The notes beneath the pieces are model-generated. The model worked only from the letters and a program-made list of their open reading frames with translations. It ran no database searches and had not been told where the DNA came from. A DNA stretch of 64,000 bases from Mucilaginibacter cryoferens. Lineage in GTDB: Bacteria > Bacteroidota > Bacteroidia > Sphingobacteriales > Sphingobacteriaceae. Location of the stretch: assembly GCF_014205845.1 (NCBI RefSeq), contig NZ_JACHCR010000001.1, forward strand, positions 186,001-250,000, given 5' to 3'. The position numbers and the translations under genes were made by a program. Positions 17,522-26,770 of this stretch are shown piece by piece. Every line of letters starts with the position of its first letter. Position 1 is the first letter of the stretch.

Positions 17522-18784
17522 ATGACTAAAAAACCTAAAAAGCACTCAGCAGCGCTGGGATTTATATTTGTTACGCTGTTTATTGATGTGCTTGGTTTAG
17601 CAGTTATTATCCCCGTAATGCCCAAATTACTGGAAAGCCTGGGCCATGTTGATGTGAGTACGGCCGCGCAGTATAGCGGATACCTAACGTTCACTTATGC
17701 AACTATGCAATTTCTGTTCTCGTCGGTAGTTGGCAACCTGAGCGACAGGTATGGCAGGCGGCCTGTTCTATTAAGTTCGCTAATTGGCTTTGGTATTGAT
17801 TACGTTTTTATGGCCTTTGCGCCTACTATAGCCTGGTTATTTGTGGGCCGCATAATTGCAGGTATTACGGGTGCCAGCACTTCAACAGCAACAGCCTATA
17901 TTGCAGACATCAGCACGGGCAAAAACAGGGCTGCCAATTTTGGTCTTGTAGGCGCGGCATCTGGTGTAGGCTTTATTGTAGGTATAGCCATGGGCAGTTT
18001 CCTGGGCGAACTTAATATCAGGTTACCTTTTATGGCCGCCGCCGCATTTGCCCTTATTAATGCCGTTTACGGCTATTTTGTATTACCCGAATCATTGGCA
18101 CCAGAAAACCGGCGCAAATTTGAATGGAAAAAATCAAACCCCATAAGTTCGTTACGCAACCTTTCAAGGTACCCGGCATTAACCGGACTTATAACCGCTT
18201 TTTCGCTGGTATATATTGCCCAAAAAGCGGTAGAGTATGTAATGTCGTTTTTTGTAACCCTAAAATTTAACTGGCAGCTTAAAAGCATTGGTTACCTTGG
18301 TTTTTTTATAGGCATTGTTTTGGTAGCTATACAGGGTGGCCTCATCCGGCTCACTATCCCCAAATTTGGGATGGAAAAAAATATTATAGCGGGGTTGCTG
18401 TTTTACACCATCGGCCTTACACTTATTGCGTTTGCCACACAGGGCTGGATGATGTATGTATTTATGATACCTTATTGTTTGGGTGGTATCTCGGGGCCAT
18501 CATTACAGGGGATGATCACCAGTACAGTTTCCGCCAAAGAACAAGGTGAACTACAGGGATCTTTAGCCGGCATCAGCAGTTTGGCGGTAATTATCGGACC
18601 GCTGCTCATGAGTTCTGTTTTTCATATTTTCACCCACAAAAACACATCAACTTATTTTCCGGGCGCGCCTTATGTGCTCGGTGCCATACTTATGCTAATA
18701 AGTACATTTATGGCGATGAGAAGTTTTAAAAAGAATACTACAGCGCATATTAAGCAAGCAAAACAGGTTACTCCAGTCCGCTAA
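17522..18784 (+). CDS. TetA-type MFS transporter, copy 2
   Basis: 420 residues, identical in length to the gene before it and colinear with it: [54 protein letters not shown] and STVSAKEQGELQG. It has 12 membrane helices. Divergence is spread along the sequence, so the duplication is not recent. Its last 17 bp overlap the end of the convergent DUF502 gene, an unusually tight arrangement with no room for a terminator. Confidence 0.92.
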   Translation: MTKKPKKHSAALGFIFVTLFIDVLGLAVIIPVMPKLLESLGHVDVSTAAQYSGYLTFTYATMQFLFSSVVGNLSDRYGRRPVLLSSLIGFGIDYVFMAFAPTIAWLFVGRIIAGITGASTSTATAYIADISTGKNRAANFGLVGAASGVGFIVGIAMGSFLGELNIRLPFMAAAAFALINAVYGYFVLPESLAPENRRKFEWKKSNPISSLRNLSRYPALTGLITAFSLVYIAQKAVEYVMSFFVTLKFNWQLKSIGYLGFFIGIVLVAIQGGLIRLTIPKFGMEKNIIAGLLFYTIGLTLIAFATQGWMMYVFMIPYCLGGISGPSLQGMITSTVSAKEQGELQGSLAGISSLAVIIGPLLMSSVFHIFTHKNTSTYFPGAPYVLGAILMLISTFMAMRSFKKNTTAHIKQAKQVTPVR

Positions 18785-19358
18785 CTCCTCCCGATATTAC
18801 AAACTTCATCATATCGGCAGCGCTTTTATCTATCGGTTTTACTTTGCTGGCATCAACAATTACAACCTGCCCGGCAAATGAATAAGAATATGGAAAATAA
18901 ACAGCCACTTCGCCGGGTAAGCCCAGCGTAGCCAGATCTTTTTGAACAAGGAAGCCTATCTTTTTCAACCCAAATTCGTTTATCTCTACCAGAACAGGTT
19001 CATTAAACTTTTTCTCTTCGCCTACAAAGGCTTCGGTAAGGTCTTTTATTGATGAATATAAGAAAGCGAAAATAGGCAAGCGATTAAACCAGCGTTTAAA
19101 CCAACGCTTTATAGGATCGGTAATTACGTTGGTAACCAAAATACCGGCTATCATAATCACCACAACCACATTAAGAATACCAAGACCGGGGATATAAAGG
19201 TGTTTGCCTGTTTTATCAACCAGCAGATCACTTAAATTAAGTGCTTTATCAACGGTTGTTACACCCCAGTATATTAAAAAAATTGCCGCGCCAATGGGTA
19301 CAACCACCAACAAGCCTTTTGCAAAATACCTGATTAAAATTGTTGCAAACCTGTTCAT
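18768..19358 (-). CDS. DUF502 membrane protein
   Basis: 196 residues. Two membrane helices (about 8-30 and 58-80) precede a cytosolic or periplasmic domain with DUF502 features: a DPIKRWFKRWFNRLPIFAFLYSSIKDLTEAF segment, then VPYSYSFAGQVV-type sequence (AVYFPYSYSFAGQV). The function of the family is unknown. It lies 15 bp after the murF-alr gene and is probably cotranscribed with it. Confidence 0.85.
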   Translation of the reverse strand: MNRFATILIRYFAKGLLVVVPIGAAIFLIYWGVTTVDKALNLSDLLVDKTGKHLYIPGLGILNVVVVIMIAGILVTNVITDPIKRWFKRWFNRLPIFAFLYSSIKDLTEAFVGEEKKFNEPVLVEINEFGLKKIGFLVQKDLATLGLPGEVAVYFPYSYSFAGQVVIVDASKVKPIDKSAADMMKFVISGGVSGLE

Positions 19359-19373
19359 GATGCTTAACCTTTA

Positions 19374-21839
19374 TTATTCGTAAAAGTACACCCTTTTTAC
19401 CCTTTGCGAAACATTAGTTAATATTTCGTACGGAATGGTGCCTATCTGCTTAGCCAGTTCTTCAATCCGTTGATGCTGCTCGTCAAATATAATTACCTCA
19501 TCACCCTCGCGCACATCAAGGCCGCTTACATCCAGCATGCACATATCCATAGTAATATTACCTACGGTTGGTACCAGTGTACCCTTTACCAGCATTTTGC
19601 CTATACCATTGCCAAAAGCCCGTAAATAACCATCGGCATAGCCAATCCTTACGGTGGCTATTTTGCCATCCCGCGCCAGTTTACCGCTCCGTCCGTAGCT
19701 AATGGTATCTGCCGCCGGGATCTTTTTTACCTGTGCTATACTGGTTTTCAGCGTAGCGATGGGCTGTAAACCGGTCTCTGATGCCGGCACTGCCGAATCT
19801 ACCCCATACAGGCCAATCCCAAGCCTTACCATATCATATTGTGCCGATGGCCACCTAATGATGCCCGCCGTATTGCAAAGATGTTTGATCACTTTATAAC
19901 CTAAAGTTTTTTCTATTTCTTTAAAAGCCTTTTCAAAGCGTTTAATCTGCGTTTTAGTAAAATCATCGTGTTTGGCAGCTTCGCTGGCTACCAGGTGCGA
20001 AAACACCGACTGGATGCGCACATAACGGTTATCCTCCAACATATCACAAAGGGTTTCTATTTCGTGATTTTCGAAACCAAGGCGGTGCATCCCGGTATCT
20101 ACCTTTATGTGTACCGGATAATGTAAAATATCACAACCTAAGGCATATCTAACAAAATCATCCAGCAAACCAAAACTGTATATCACCGGCTCCAGCTTGT
20201 ACTCGGTTAACTTATCAAATGCCGATGCCTCCGGGTTTAACACCATTACCGGGAGATTAATACCAGCCTGCCTTAAGGCCACACCTTCGTCAATATAGGC
20301 AACTGCCAGGTAATCTACCTTATTATATTGCAGCATGTTAGCTACTTCAAAAGTACCGCTGCCATAGCTAAAAGCCTTCACCATGGCCATTACCTTCACC
20401 CCCGACTTAATCTTCGATTTATAAAAGTTAAGGTTACCCAATAAGGTATTGAGGTTTATCTCCATCACCGTTTCGTGAGCCTTTTGCGCCAAAGCCCTGC
20501 TGATGCGCTCGAACTCAAAACTGCGTGAACCTTTAATCAGGATGGTTTCATCCTTAAAATCCAGCTGTTTTAATTGCTGCAGCATGGTTGCAGTATCTTT
20601 AAAAAAGTGCTGTTCATCAATATTAAAGTACGATTGATGGCTCGATAAAGCCTCTCCTACCCCAATAAACTTATCCACCTTTTTGCCACCAATCAGCTCT
20701 GCCACCTGGCGGTACAATACCTCCTGCGGCAAGCCAGATTGATAAATATCTGATAGTATAACCGTTTTTTTATGATGCTGATTTTGCTGCCCCAAAAAGT
20801 TAAGTGCTATCTCCAGCGATTGCAGATCTGAATTGTAAGAATCGTCGATCACCGAGCAATTATTTATGCCATTCTTCAACTCCAGGCGCATGCTTACCGG
20901 TGCCAGTCGTTCTATCCTTTTATCGGCCTCCACCGCGCTGTAGCCCAACGCCAACATAGTGGCCCAGCAAACAATGGCGTTCTCTATAGATGCCTGATCT
21001 GAAAACGGGATCAAACATTCAATTTCCTGGTTCTGATAATGAGCCCGCAGGTAGTAGTTTTTGGCGATGGTTGTTTCGCTGAAAACGTACAGGTTAGCCT
21101 GGTTAAATTTACGGCTCCAGGTAAAAGTTTCCTTTGCTTTAATATCGGCCTGGTAGGTAATGAGTTGGTCGTAATTGTAAATAAGCTTGGTACAATTTTT
21201 AAACAAGCGCAGCTTCTCTAGCACCTTTTCGCGTGGGTTGCTAAAGCCTTCGTCGTGCGCGGTACCAATATGGGTAAGCACCCCTATTTCGGGCTTAATA
21301 ATAGCTTCCAGCTTATCCATTTCATTTATGGTAGAGATACCGGCCTCAAAAATACCCAGGGTGTTACTACTACTAATTTGCCACACCGAAAGTGGCACGC
21401 CTATTTGCGAGTTGTAGCTTTTGGGGTTGCGCACAATATTTCTATCGGCAGCCAGCAACTGGTACAGCCACTCCTTTACTATGGTTTTACCGTTGCTGCC
21501 GGTTATGCCTATTACCTGTAAATTAAACTTACTACGGTGGTGTGCCGCCAGGGCCTGCATAGCGGCCAACGGGTCGGCAACTATTAAAAAATTAGCTTCG
21601 GGTAAATTAAACTCAGGGCCGTGCTCTACTACAAAATTGCGTACGCCGGCTACATAAGCTTCGGCCACAAATTCGTGCCCGTTACGGCGCCCGCTTAACG
21701 CAAAAAACAAACCTTCGGCAGCATTATTAATACGGCGGCTATCGGTAAACAGGAGGCTGATAGTATACTCTTTAACAATATTACCACCCGCATTAATGAT
21801 CTGCTTTACCTCGGTTATGGAGTACTGATTGCTATGCAT
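19374..21839 (-). CDS. bifunctional MurF - alanine racemase fusion
   Basis: 821 residues. The N-terminal part (1 to about 455) is UDP-MurNAc-tripeptide:D-Ala-D-Ala ligase with the ATP loop GITGSNGKT at 111-119, the E-rich FEAGISTINEMDKL segment and SYNSDLQSL. The C-terminal part (from about 460) is alanine racemase: PLP Lys488 in AMVKAFSYGSG, the Tyr-containing YDMVRLGIGLYG, and the Arg/Asp region RIGYADGY. One polypeptide thus supplies D-Ala and adds D-Ala-D-Ala to the peptidoglycan precursor. The fusion is common in Bacteroidota. It is followed closely by DUF502. Confidence 0.95.
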   Translation of the reverse strand: MHSNQYSITEVKQIINAGGNIVKEYTISLLFTDSRRINNAAEGLFFALSGRRNGHEFVAEAYVAGVRNFVVEHGPEFNLPEANFLIVADPLAAMQALAAHHRSKFNLQVIGITGSNGKTIVKEWLYQLLAADRNIVRNPKSYNSQIGVPLSVWQISSSNTLGIFEAGISTINEMDKLEAIIKPEIGVLTHIGTAHDEGFSNPREKVLEKLRLFKNCTKLIYNYDQLITYQADIKAKETFTWSRKFNQANLYVFSETTIAKNYYLRAHYQNQEIECLIPFSDQASIENAIVCWATMLALGYSAVEADKRIERLAPVSMRLELKNGINNCSVIDDSYNSDLQSLEIALNFLGQQNQHHKKTVILSDIYQSGLPQEVLYRQVAELIGGKKVDKFIGVGEALSSHQSYFNIDEQHFFKDTATMLQQLKQLDFKDETILIKGSRSFEFERISRALAQKAHETVMEINLNTLLGNLNFYKSKIKSGVKVMAMVKAFSYGSGTFEVANMLQYNKVDYLAVAYIDEGVALRQAGINLPVMVLNPEASAFDKLTEYKLEPVIYSFGLLDDFVRYALGCDILHYPVHIKVDTGMHRLGFENHEIETLCDMLEDNRYVRIQSVFSHLVASEAAKHDDFTKTQIKRFEKAFKEIEKTLGYKVIKHLCNTAGIIRWPSAQYDMVRLGIGLYGVDSAVPASETGLQPIATLKTSIAQVKKIPAADTISYGRSGKLARDGKIATVRIGYADGYLRAFGNGIGKMLVKGTLVPTVGNITMDMCMLDVSGLDVREGDEVIIFDEQHQRIEELAKQIGTIPYEILTNVSQRVKRVYFYE

Positions 21840-21899
21840 GGCACGAATTTGCTTATATTATCTAACAATAGCATAATTTTTAACGAATTTTGACATCCA

Positions 21900-22382
21900 A
21901 TGGACGCCCCCAAAAAGATAAAAATAACCGACCCTAAAGTAGCTTTAGCCAAAGCCGAAAGCTTTTGCGCCTACCAGGAACGATCGCAACAGGAAGTGCG
22001 CGACAAGCTTTACGATTGGGGGTTATGGCCCGATGCCATTGAGCAAATTATAAGCGAGCTGATACAAAGCAATTTTTTAAATGAAGACCGTTTTGCCAAA
22101 GCCTACACCAAAGGTAAGTTTAGCCAAAAGGCCTGGGGGCGCATAAAAATAAAACAAGGCCTAAAACTGAAGCGTGTACCCGATGTATTGATCAAAAAGG
22201 CTCTTTTAACTATCGATCTGGACGACTACCTGGCAGCTTTAACCCGCTTACTGGATAAAAAAGCTGGTTCCATTATTGAAAAAAATGCATTCAAGCGCCG
22301 GTACAAGTTACAACAGTATGCTATGGGCCGCGGATACGAGGCCGACCTTATCTCTGAGGTTTTGAAAGTCAGCGACTTATAA
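21900..22382 (+). CDS. recX: regulatory protein RecX
   Basis: 160 residues with three repeated three-helix RecX units: AESFCAYQERSQQEVRDKLYDWG (about 19-41), FLNEDRFAKAYTKGKFSQKAWGRIKIKQGL and the C-terminal RRYKLQQYAMGRGYEADLISEVL. RecX modulates RecA filament growth. It is not adjacent to recA. Divergent from murF-alr with 60 bp between the starts. Confidence 0.93.
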   Translation: MDAPKKIKITDPKVALAKAESFCAYQERSQQEVRDKLYDWGLWPDAIEQIISELIQSNFLNEDRFAKAYTKGKFSQKAWGRIKIKQGLKLKRVPDVLIKKALLTIDLDDYLAALTRLLDKKAGSIIEKNAFKRRYKLQQYAMGRGYEADLISEVLKVSDL

Positions 22383-22410
22383 ACTATTTAAAAAAAAGTG
22401 AAAATTTCCC

Positions 22411-22440
22411 TTGCAGAACATCCAATTCTGTCTATATTTG
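22411..22440 (+). promoter_or_regulatory. promoter of the tRNA-Gly/tRNA-Leu unit
   Basis: TTG (22411-22413), 19-bp spacer, TATATTTG (22433-22440): an exact fit to the Bacteroidota sigma consensus. It lies 65 bp before tRNA-Gly. Confidence 0.8.
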
Positions 22441-22505
22441 CACTCCCGCAAACGAGATAGGCACACGGTTAACCGCAAAGCTACTCAAAGCAGGAAAATA
22501 CCAAT

Positions 22506-22578
<73 letters not shown>

Positions 22579-22579
22579 C

Positions 22580-22613
22580 AAAACCCTTCCATTAAACGAA
22601 GGGTTTTATTTTT
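22580..22613 (+). terminator. intrinsic terminator after tRNA-Gly
   Basis: AAAACCCTTC (22580-22589), 8-nt loop, GAAGGGTTTT (22598-22607) and ATTTTT. It suggests that tRNA-Leu is partly or wholly transcribed separately. Confidence 0.8.
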
Positions 22614-22650
22614 GAAGATCAAAAGCCTGTTAACAGGAAATGATCATCAT

Positions 22651-22735
22651 GCTCAGATGGTGGAACTGGTAGACACGCAGGACTTAAAATCCTGTTCCCG
22701 TAAACGGAGTGCGGGTTCGATTCCCGCTCTGAGTA
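22651..22735 (+). tRNA. tRNA-Leu (UAA)
   Basis: 85 nt with a long variable arm (GTTCCCGTAAACGGAGT region). Acceptor arms GCTCAGA and TCTGAGT (terminal G-U pair), anticodon stem CAGGA/TCCTG with loop CTTAAAA (anticodon TAA), T-arm GCGGGTTCGATTCCCGC. The gene is intact although it abuts a recombinase gene on the other strand. Confidence 0.96.
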
Positions 22736-24269
22736 CTGAACGGGAAAGATGCAATGGCTTGCATTCTTTCCCGTTTTTTTTTCGCCTTAACTCTTTGTTA
22801 ATCTGAAAGATAAGCTTAGCCGGTTCACTAATTCTACCGGTTCGATAATCCAATCCGTCAAAACCTAGTTTTTCCCTGAATATCGAACCAAGTACCTCTC
22901 TTTTCTTCAATATATCACCATCCAGAAACAACTCATTAAGCTTAGAAAGGGCCTCTATTGCCTTTACAAGCATATTATCAATACTCAATTGGTTCGAATT
23001 TTGGACCTTTGCCTCCGTTAGGACTAATTCCAACCTTTTTAACTTTTCCTCACATTCCCGCTTCATGATTTTATAATCATCGTGATCCAGCTTTTCATCG
23101 AAAAGCATATCCCTGGCATTAGCCAGTTTAGCATTCAGCTTTGAAATTTCCTCGCTTATTTCCCTTCTTCCGACATGGGATGAACCCTTATATATTCTAT
23201 AAATATCCGAAACAACCGTCTTGTATAACTCAATCATTCCAGCTGCCGGTATATATTTTTTAAGCATCTTAGCCCCTTCCTTGTTCATTTCGTCCGCTTT
23301 ATAACGACACCCGCAACCATAAGCGCCTTGAGCGTGATAATAGTAATAAAAACCACTTCTACCCTTTGAACCACTCCCGGTTAGCGGGCGATCACATTTA
23401 TCGCATTGCAGAAAGCCCTTTAAAGGTAATACGGCGCAGACCTTTACCGCCTGTACCCTAAGCACTCGTTTCTTCTCGCTGAGCACATCCTGAACATCAT
23501 AAAATAAAACTTCACTGATAATTGGCTCATGCTGTCCGTCCACCAATTGTTCGTCTTCATCCTTATATTGCTTGACGACAATTTTTCCACAATAAACAGG
23601 GTTTCTAACCTCCCGGTAGAAATTAGACTTGCTGATCATCAACCCTTTGTCATTGACCATTTTCCTGATCTGATCGGGTGCAAATACACCATCTACGATT
23701 GATTGAAATATCCAGCGCATCATTGGGGATTCTTTAGGATGAGGTACGATATATTTGCTACCATCTTCACGTGTTTTGTTATCGTAGCCATACGGTGCCC
23801 GCCCCATATATCTGCCCTCTTTCCTGGCCCTTCTCATCCCCTGCTTGACGTTCAAGGCACGGCGGTCATTTTCTACCTCCGGCGTGGCCAGGTAAAACGC
23901 GAGCATGATCTTATTTTCGGAAATTTCAAGGTTCAAAGGCTGTTCAACTGCCTGCGGTTCAATCCCCCACTTGGACAGCCTGCCGATCATTTGATAGGCA
24001 TCACTGGTATTCCGGCTGAACCTGTCCCATTTGGTAAAAAGTATGAGGCTGGTATGTTTGCCCTTGCTTTTACTTAACTCGGCTAACAGGCTGTTCCATT
24101 GCGGCCGGTTAAAAGTTTTAGCGGAATGATCTTCAAAGATCACCTTTCTGATGTCGATAGAATTTATAGCACAATATTTTCTTAAACGTTCTTCCTGGTC
24201 ACGTTGGGAGTAACCCTTGTCCGCTTGTTCGTCCGTACTTACCCTAATATACAAATCTGCTACCGTCAT
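22653..24269 (-). CDS. large serine recombinase (site-specific integrase)
   Basis: 538 residues as read. The N-terminal resolvase domain has catalytic Ser11 in YIRVSTDEQ, with the later Arg cluster KWDRFSRNTSDAY. It is followed by a Recombinase domain (about 160-265), a zinc-ribbon with CDKCDRPL and CGCRYKA cysteines (about 298-335) and a coiled-coil (about 375-440). The last 45 or so residues are encoded by the tRNA-Leu terminator and the antisense of tRNA-Leu itself, stopping inside its acceptor stem, so the natural C terminus may differ in the excised element. A 53-codon gene precedes it by 8 bp. Confidence 0.9.
   Translation of the reverse strand: MTVADLYIRVSTDEQADKGYSQRDQEERLRKYCAINSIDIRKVIFEDHSAKTFNRPQWNSLLAELSKSKGKHTSLILFTKWDRFSRNTSDAYQMIGRLSKWGIEPQAVEQPLNLEISENKIMLAFYLATPEVENDRRALNVKQGMRRARKEGRYMGRAPYGYDNKTREDGSKYIVPHPKESPMMRWIFQSIVDGVFAPDQIRKMVNDKGLMISKSNFYREVRNPVYCGKIVVKQYKDEDEQLVDGQHEPIISEVLFYDVQDVLSEKKRVLRVQAVKVCAVLPLKGFLQCDKCDRPLTGSGSKGRSGFYYYYHAQGAYGCGCRYKADEMNKEGAKMLKKYIPAAGMIELYKTVVSDIYRIYKGSSHVGRREISEEISKLNAKLANARDMLFDEKLDHDDYKIMKRECEEKLKRLELVLTEAKVQNSNQLSIDNMLVKAIEALSKLNELFLDGDILKKREVLGSIFREKLGFDGLDYRTGRISEPAKLIFQINKELRRKKNGKECKPLHLSRSVLRAGIEPALRLREQDFKSCVSTSSTI
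22739..22782 (+). terminator. intrinsic terminator after tRNA-Leu
   Basis: AACGGGAAAG plus ATGCAA pair with TTGCAT and CTTTCCCGTT around loop TGGC (one bulge), followed by eight or nine Ts. The recombinase frame reads through it on the opposite strand. Confidence 0.88.
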
Positions 24270-24277
24270 ATATAATT

Positions 24278-24439
24278 CTATATTTTAACGTATTGATCAA
24301 CAGATAATTTACCAATTTTATACATAAAATCCAAAATTACTTTCGCTTCTTCAATGGTAACTTTTGTGCCATGTTCCTTTAATATTTGCACAGCCATTTC
24401 AGGTGTTACCCTCCTGAGTTTGGGATCAATAAAATTCAT
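24278..24439 (-). CDS. 53-residue helical protein next to the recombinase
   Basis: ATG at 24439 (MNFIDPKLRRVTPEMAVQIL) and TAG at 24278 give 53 residues, mostly helical and charged (ILKEHGTKVTIEEAKVILDF). The spacing of 8 bp to the recombinase ATG and the regular codon pattern indicate a real gene in the same transcript. The P-K-L-R-R-x-T-P-E-M-A start and EEAKVILDFMYKIGKL end look like a conserved small domain of mobile elements, possibly a recombination directionality or accessory factor; that role is inference only. Confidence 0.7.
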   Translation of the reverse strand: MNFIDPKLRRVTPEMAVQILKEHGTKVTIEEAKVILDFMYKIGKLSVDQYVKI

Positions 24440-24544
24440 TGTCTTTAATATTAAAGCACAATGATTCTGATTTTAAAAACGAAGACTTGGGGACTTTTAA
24501 AGGGTGACCCTTAAGATTGATACACTGCGGAAATCGAACTTCAC

Positions 24545-24895
24545 TTAATTTGCAGGAAGTATCTTTTGTATATGTCCGGCATCATATTCGCGAAAATCCC
24601 TTTCAAAAGCATCAGGCCTTGCCCATATCTGAATCATAGATTTTTTACCTTTATAAAGCAAATTATACCATTCATGCACCGTATTACTGTATGAAATCAC
24701 ATCCAGACTATCCATTTCGCATTTTGGGAATCGCGCCTGTTGCTCTTCGGCGAAAAGCCATAACTGATCTTCCAGGTCTTTTAAACCCTTGATTCCATGG
24801 GATGCCATGTCTGATATCAACATCTTGCAATGCTCCTGCACGGCATTGATTAATAAATTGGCGGGTTTCCGGTAAGTAATCTCAACTATTCTCAT
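24545..24895 (-). CDS. small protein of unknown function
   Basis: 116 residues, predicted soluble and mainly helical, rich in acidic and aromatic residues (LKDLEDQLWLFAEEQQARF, VHEWYNLLYKGKKSMIQIW). No signal peptide and no family recognised. It is oriented with the recombinase and separated from the 53-codon gene by about 105 bp, so it may be cargo of the same element. A length of 351 bp open on an otherwise stop-rich strand supports coding. Confidence 0.55.
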   Translation of the reverse strand: MRIVEITYRKPANLLINAVQEHCKMLISDMASHGIKGLKDLEDQLWLFAEEQQARFPKCEMDSLDVISYSNTVHEWYNLLYKGKKSMIQIWARPDAFERDFREYDAGHIQKILPAN

Positions 24896-25446
24896 ACAAC
24901 TTAAAATTAATGGTAACAGGCAAAACGTACTGCCTGATTCATTAAATATTGCTCAGCGGATTTTGCTCAATCAAAATTCATCGGGTTTGTAACCAAGCCG
25001 CTTCCTATTTCATTTTAAGGCTGAGGAAACCTATATACTCTTCGTTTACTGTTAAGGGAATATTATAGGGCTACTTTGTTTAGCAACAACTTTGCGTATG
25101 CAACCACCGATACATCATCATGAAAGTTAGAACTTTACCGCTCCCCACTACTTTTCAAGTAAAAAGCCTTGAATTTCGAACCCCTCTATTGAGAATCTGC
25201 AACTTCCAAGGCTTTTCATTTTCCTGTAGGTAAATAAGTTTCATGGCTAATCCATATTGCTTTCTTAAACAAGAGAAACAACAAGATTCACAGACCCGGC
25301 TAAAACAGGGAAGTGGTTATAGCCGTAAAAAAAGGTGAGGTGTTAGTATTTTGAAGTTTGGATTGAGCCTAAATTGGTGAAGCTTGCCTTTCTTGAGCAC
25401 ACAAGCCGATAAGCATGAAATTTTGATAATTTAAGAAAAATTACTG
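24896..25446. other. intergenic stretch without recognisable genes
   Basis: 550 bp, AT-rich. The only structure noted is an inverted pair AAAAGCCTTG (25162-25171) and CAAGGCTTTT (25207-25216). The right end of the recombinase element may lie here, but no copy of the tRNA-Leu 3' end was found in direct orientation. Confidence 0.4.
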
Positions 25447-26763
25447 TCACCCAAGCACTGCGCTTAATATCAATACGCCAATTAAGCCTATAACAGAAAC
25501 GAGCGTTTCCATCAGGGACCAGGATAAAAAAGTTTGCTTCATTGATAAGCCAAAGTACTCTTTGAACAGCCAGAAAGAAGTATCATTAACATGCGAACAG
25601 AACAGGCTACCGGCACCAACGGCCAGTACCATGAGATTCGGCTCGGGCCCGTTAGGCCCCATCAGCGGATAAACGATCCCTGCGGCCGTTAGGCCTGCTA
25701 TGGTAGCTGAGCCAAGGCTAAGCCGTAATATAGCCGTAATAAGCCACGCTAAAAGCAAGGGGGGCAGGCTAAACTGCTGCAAAATGGATGCCATTTGGGT
25801 GCTTACCCCCGTTTCCACAAATATCTGTTTCAAAACACCGGCGCTTCCTATTATCAACAGGATCATCGCGACATCCTTAACCGCTTCGGCATAGATGCCC
25901 ATAATCGTAGCGATCCTTTTACCCGTCCAGATACCCAGCGTATACGTTGCGATACAGATGGTGAGGATCATGGCTATAGCAGGTTCACTGATAAAGCCGA
26001 CTATTGTTTTTACGCCCACGTTATCGCTGAATATCCTGGCTAACAAAGTGGCACCACCGATGATGAGTACCGGCAGCAAAGAGGAAATGATACTGTTTCC
26101 TATTCCGGGTAATTCCTCATCTGTTAGCTGATCAGCCTGCAAAATAATTGTCGGATTGGATTTCATACTTTTTAACGTGTTTGCAAAAATGGGTCCTGCA
26201 ATAATTATAGCGGGGATTGCAACGATAATACCATAGACAAAGGTTTTAGCCAGATCAGCGTGAAATTGGGACACCAGCGCCATGGGCGATGGGTGCGGCG
26301 GCACAAAGCCGTGCATTACCGAGAGCGATGCTAACATCGGTAACCCGACATATACCAGTGGCAACTTGTAACTGTAAGCTACTGAAAAGATGATAGGTAT
26401 CAGCAGAACAAAGCCTACATTATAAAATAGTGGGATGCCTACAATAAAACCGGTTAAAGACATGGCCCAGGTTACATACTTATATCCAAATGTATTTTTT
26501 AATACGGTGGCTATTTTTTGCGCCGCACCGCTATGGGCCACCAGTTTACCCAGCATGGCCCCTAATACAATAATAACGGCTAAAGATCCCAATGTATCCC
26601 CCAACCCCTTGTTAACAGCCTGGGGGATATGGCTTAGGGGCATGCCCAGCAGCAAAGCCGCCATGACGGATACGAGCAAAAATGCCAGGAAAGTATTTAC
26701 CCTGGCCCATGCAATTAACAATACCAACGTTATAATACAAGCAAACAGAATGAGTATAGCCAT
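25447..26763 (-). CDS. GntP-family gluconate/sugar-acid:H+ symporter
   Basis: 438 residues with about 12-14 hydrophobic segments. Matches GntP carriers through VNKGLGDTLGSLAVIIVLGAMLGK (about 51-74), the MHGFVPPHPSPMALVS loop, and the C-terminal HVNDTSFWLFKEYFGLS segment. It imports gluconate or related sugar acids across the inner membrane. It begins 7 bp after the IlvD/Edd gene ends, so it belongs to the sugar-acid operon; the substrate is likely a pentonate or a relative, by context. Confidence 0.93.
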   Translation of the reverse strand: MAILILFACIITLVLLIAWARVNTFLAFLLVSVMAALLLGMPLSHIPQAVNKGLGDTLGSLAVIIVLGAMLGKLVAHSGAAQKIATVLKNTFGYKYVTWAMSLTGFIVGIPLFYNVGFVLLIPIIFSVAYSYKLPLVYVGLPMLASLSVMHGFVPPHPSPMALVSQFHADLAKTFVYGIIVAIPAIIIAGPIFANTLKSMKSNPTIILQADQLTDEELPGIGNSIISSLLPVLIIGGATLLARIFSDNVGVKTIVGFISEPAIAMILTICIATYTLGIWTGKRIATIMGIYAEAVKDVAMILLIIGSAGVLKQIFVETGVSTQMASILQQFSLPPLLLAWLITAILRLSLGSATIAGLTAAGIVYPLMGPNGPEPNLMVLAVGAGSLFCSHVNDTSFWLFKEYFGLSMKQTFLSWSLMETLVSVIGLIGVLILSAVLG

Positions 26764-26770
26764 GGCTTGG

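Noticed and set aside
22653..22782. Extra protein domain at the C terminus of the recombinase
   Set aside because: The residues are the antisense translation of tRNA-Leu and its terminator (AGIEPALRLREQDFKSC is typical of tRNA-Leu antisense) and not a conserved domain.
24527..24539. A 13-base sequence close to the tRNA-Leu T-arm (GCGGAAATCGAAC on the plus strand), as a candidate second attachment site
   Set aside because: It differs at one base, is in the inverted orientation relative to the intact tRNA, and similarity stops after 13 bases. An integrase using the tRNA would leave a direct repeat.
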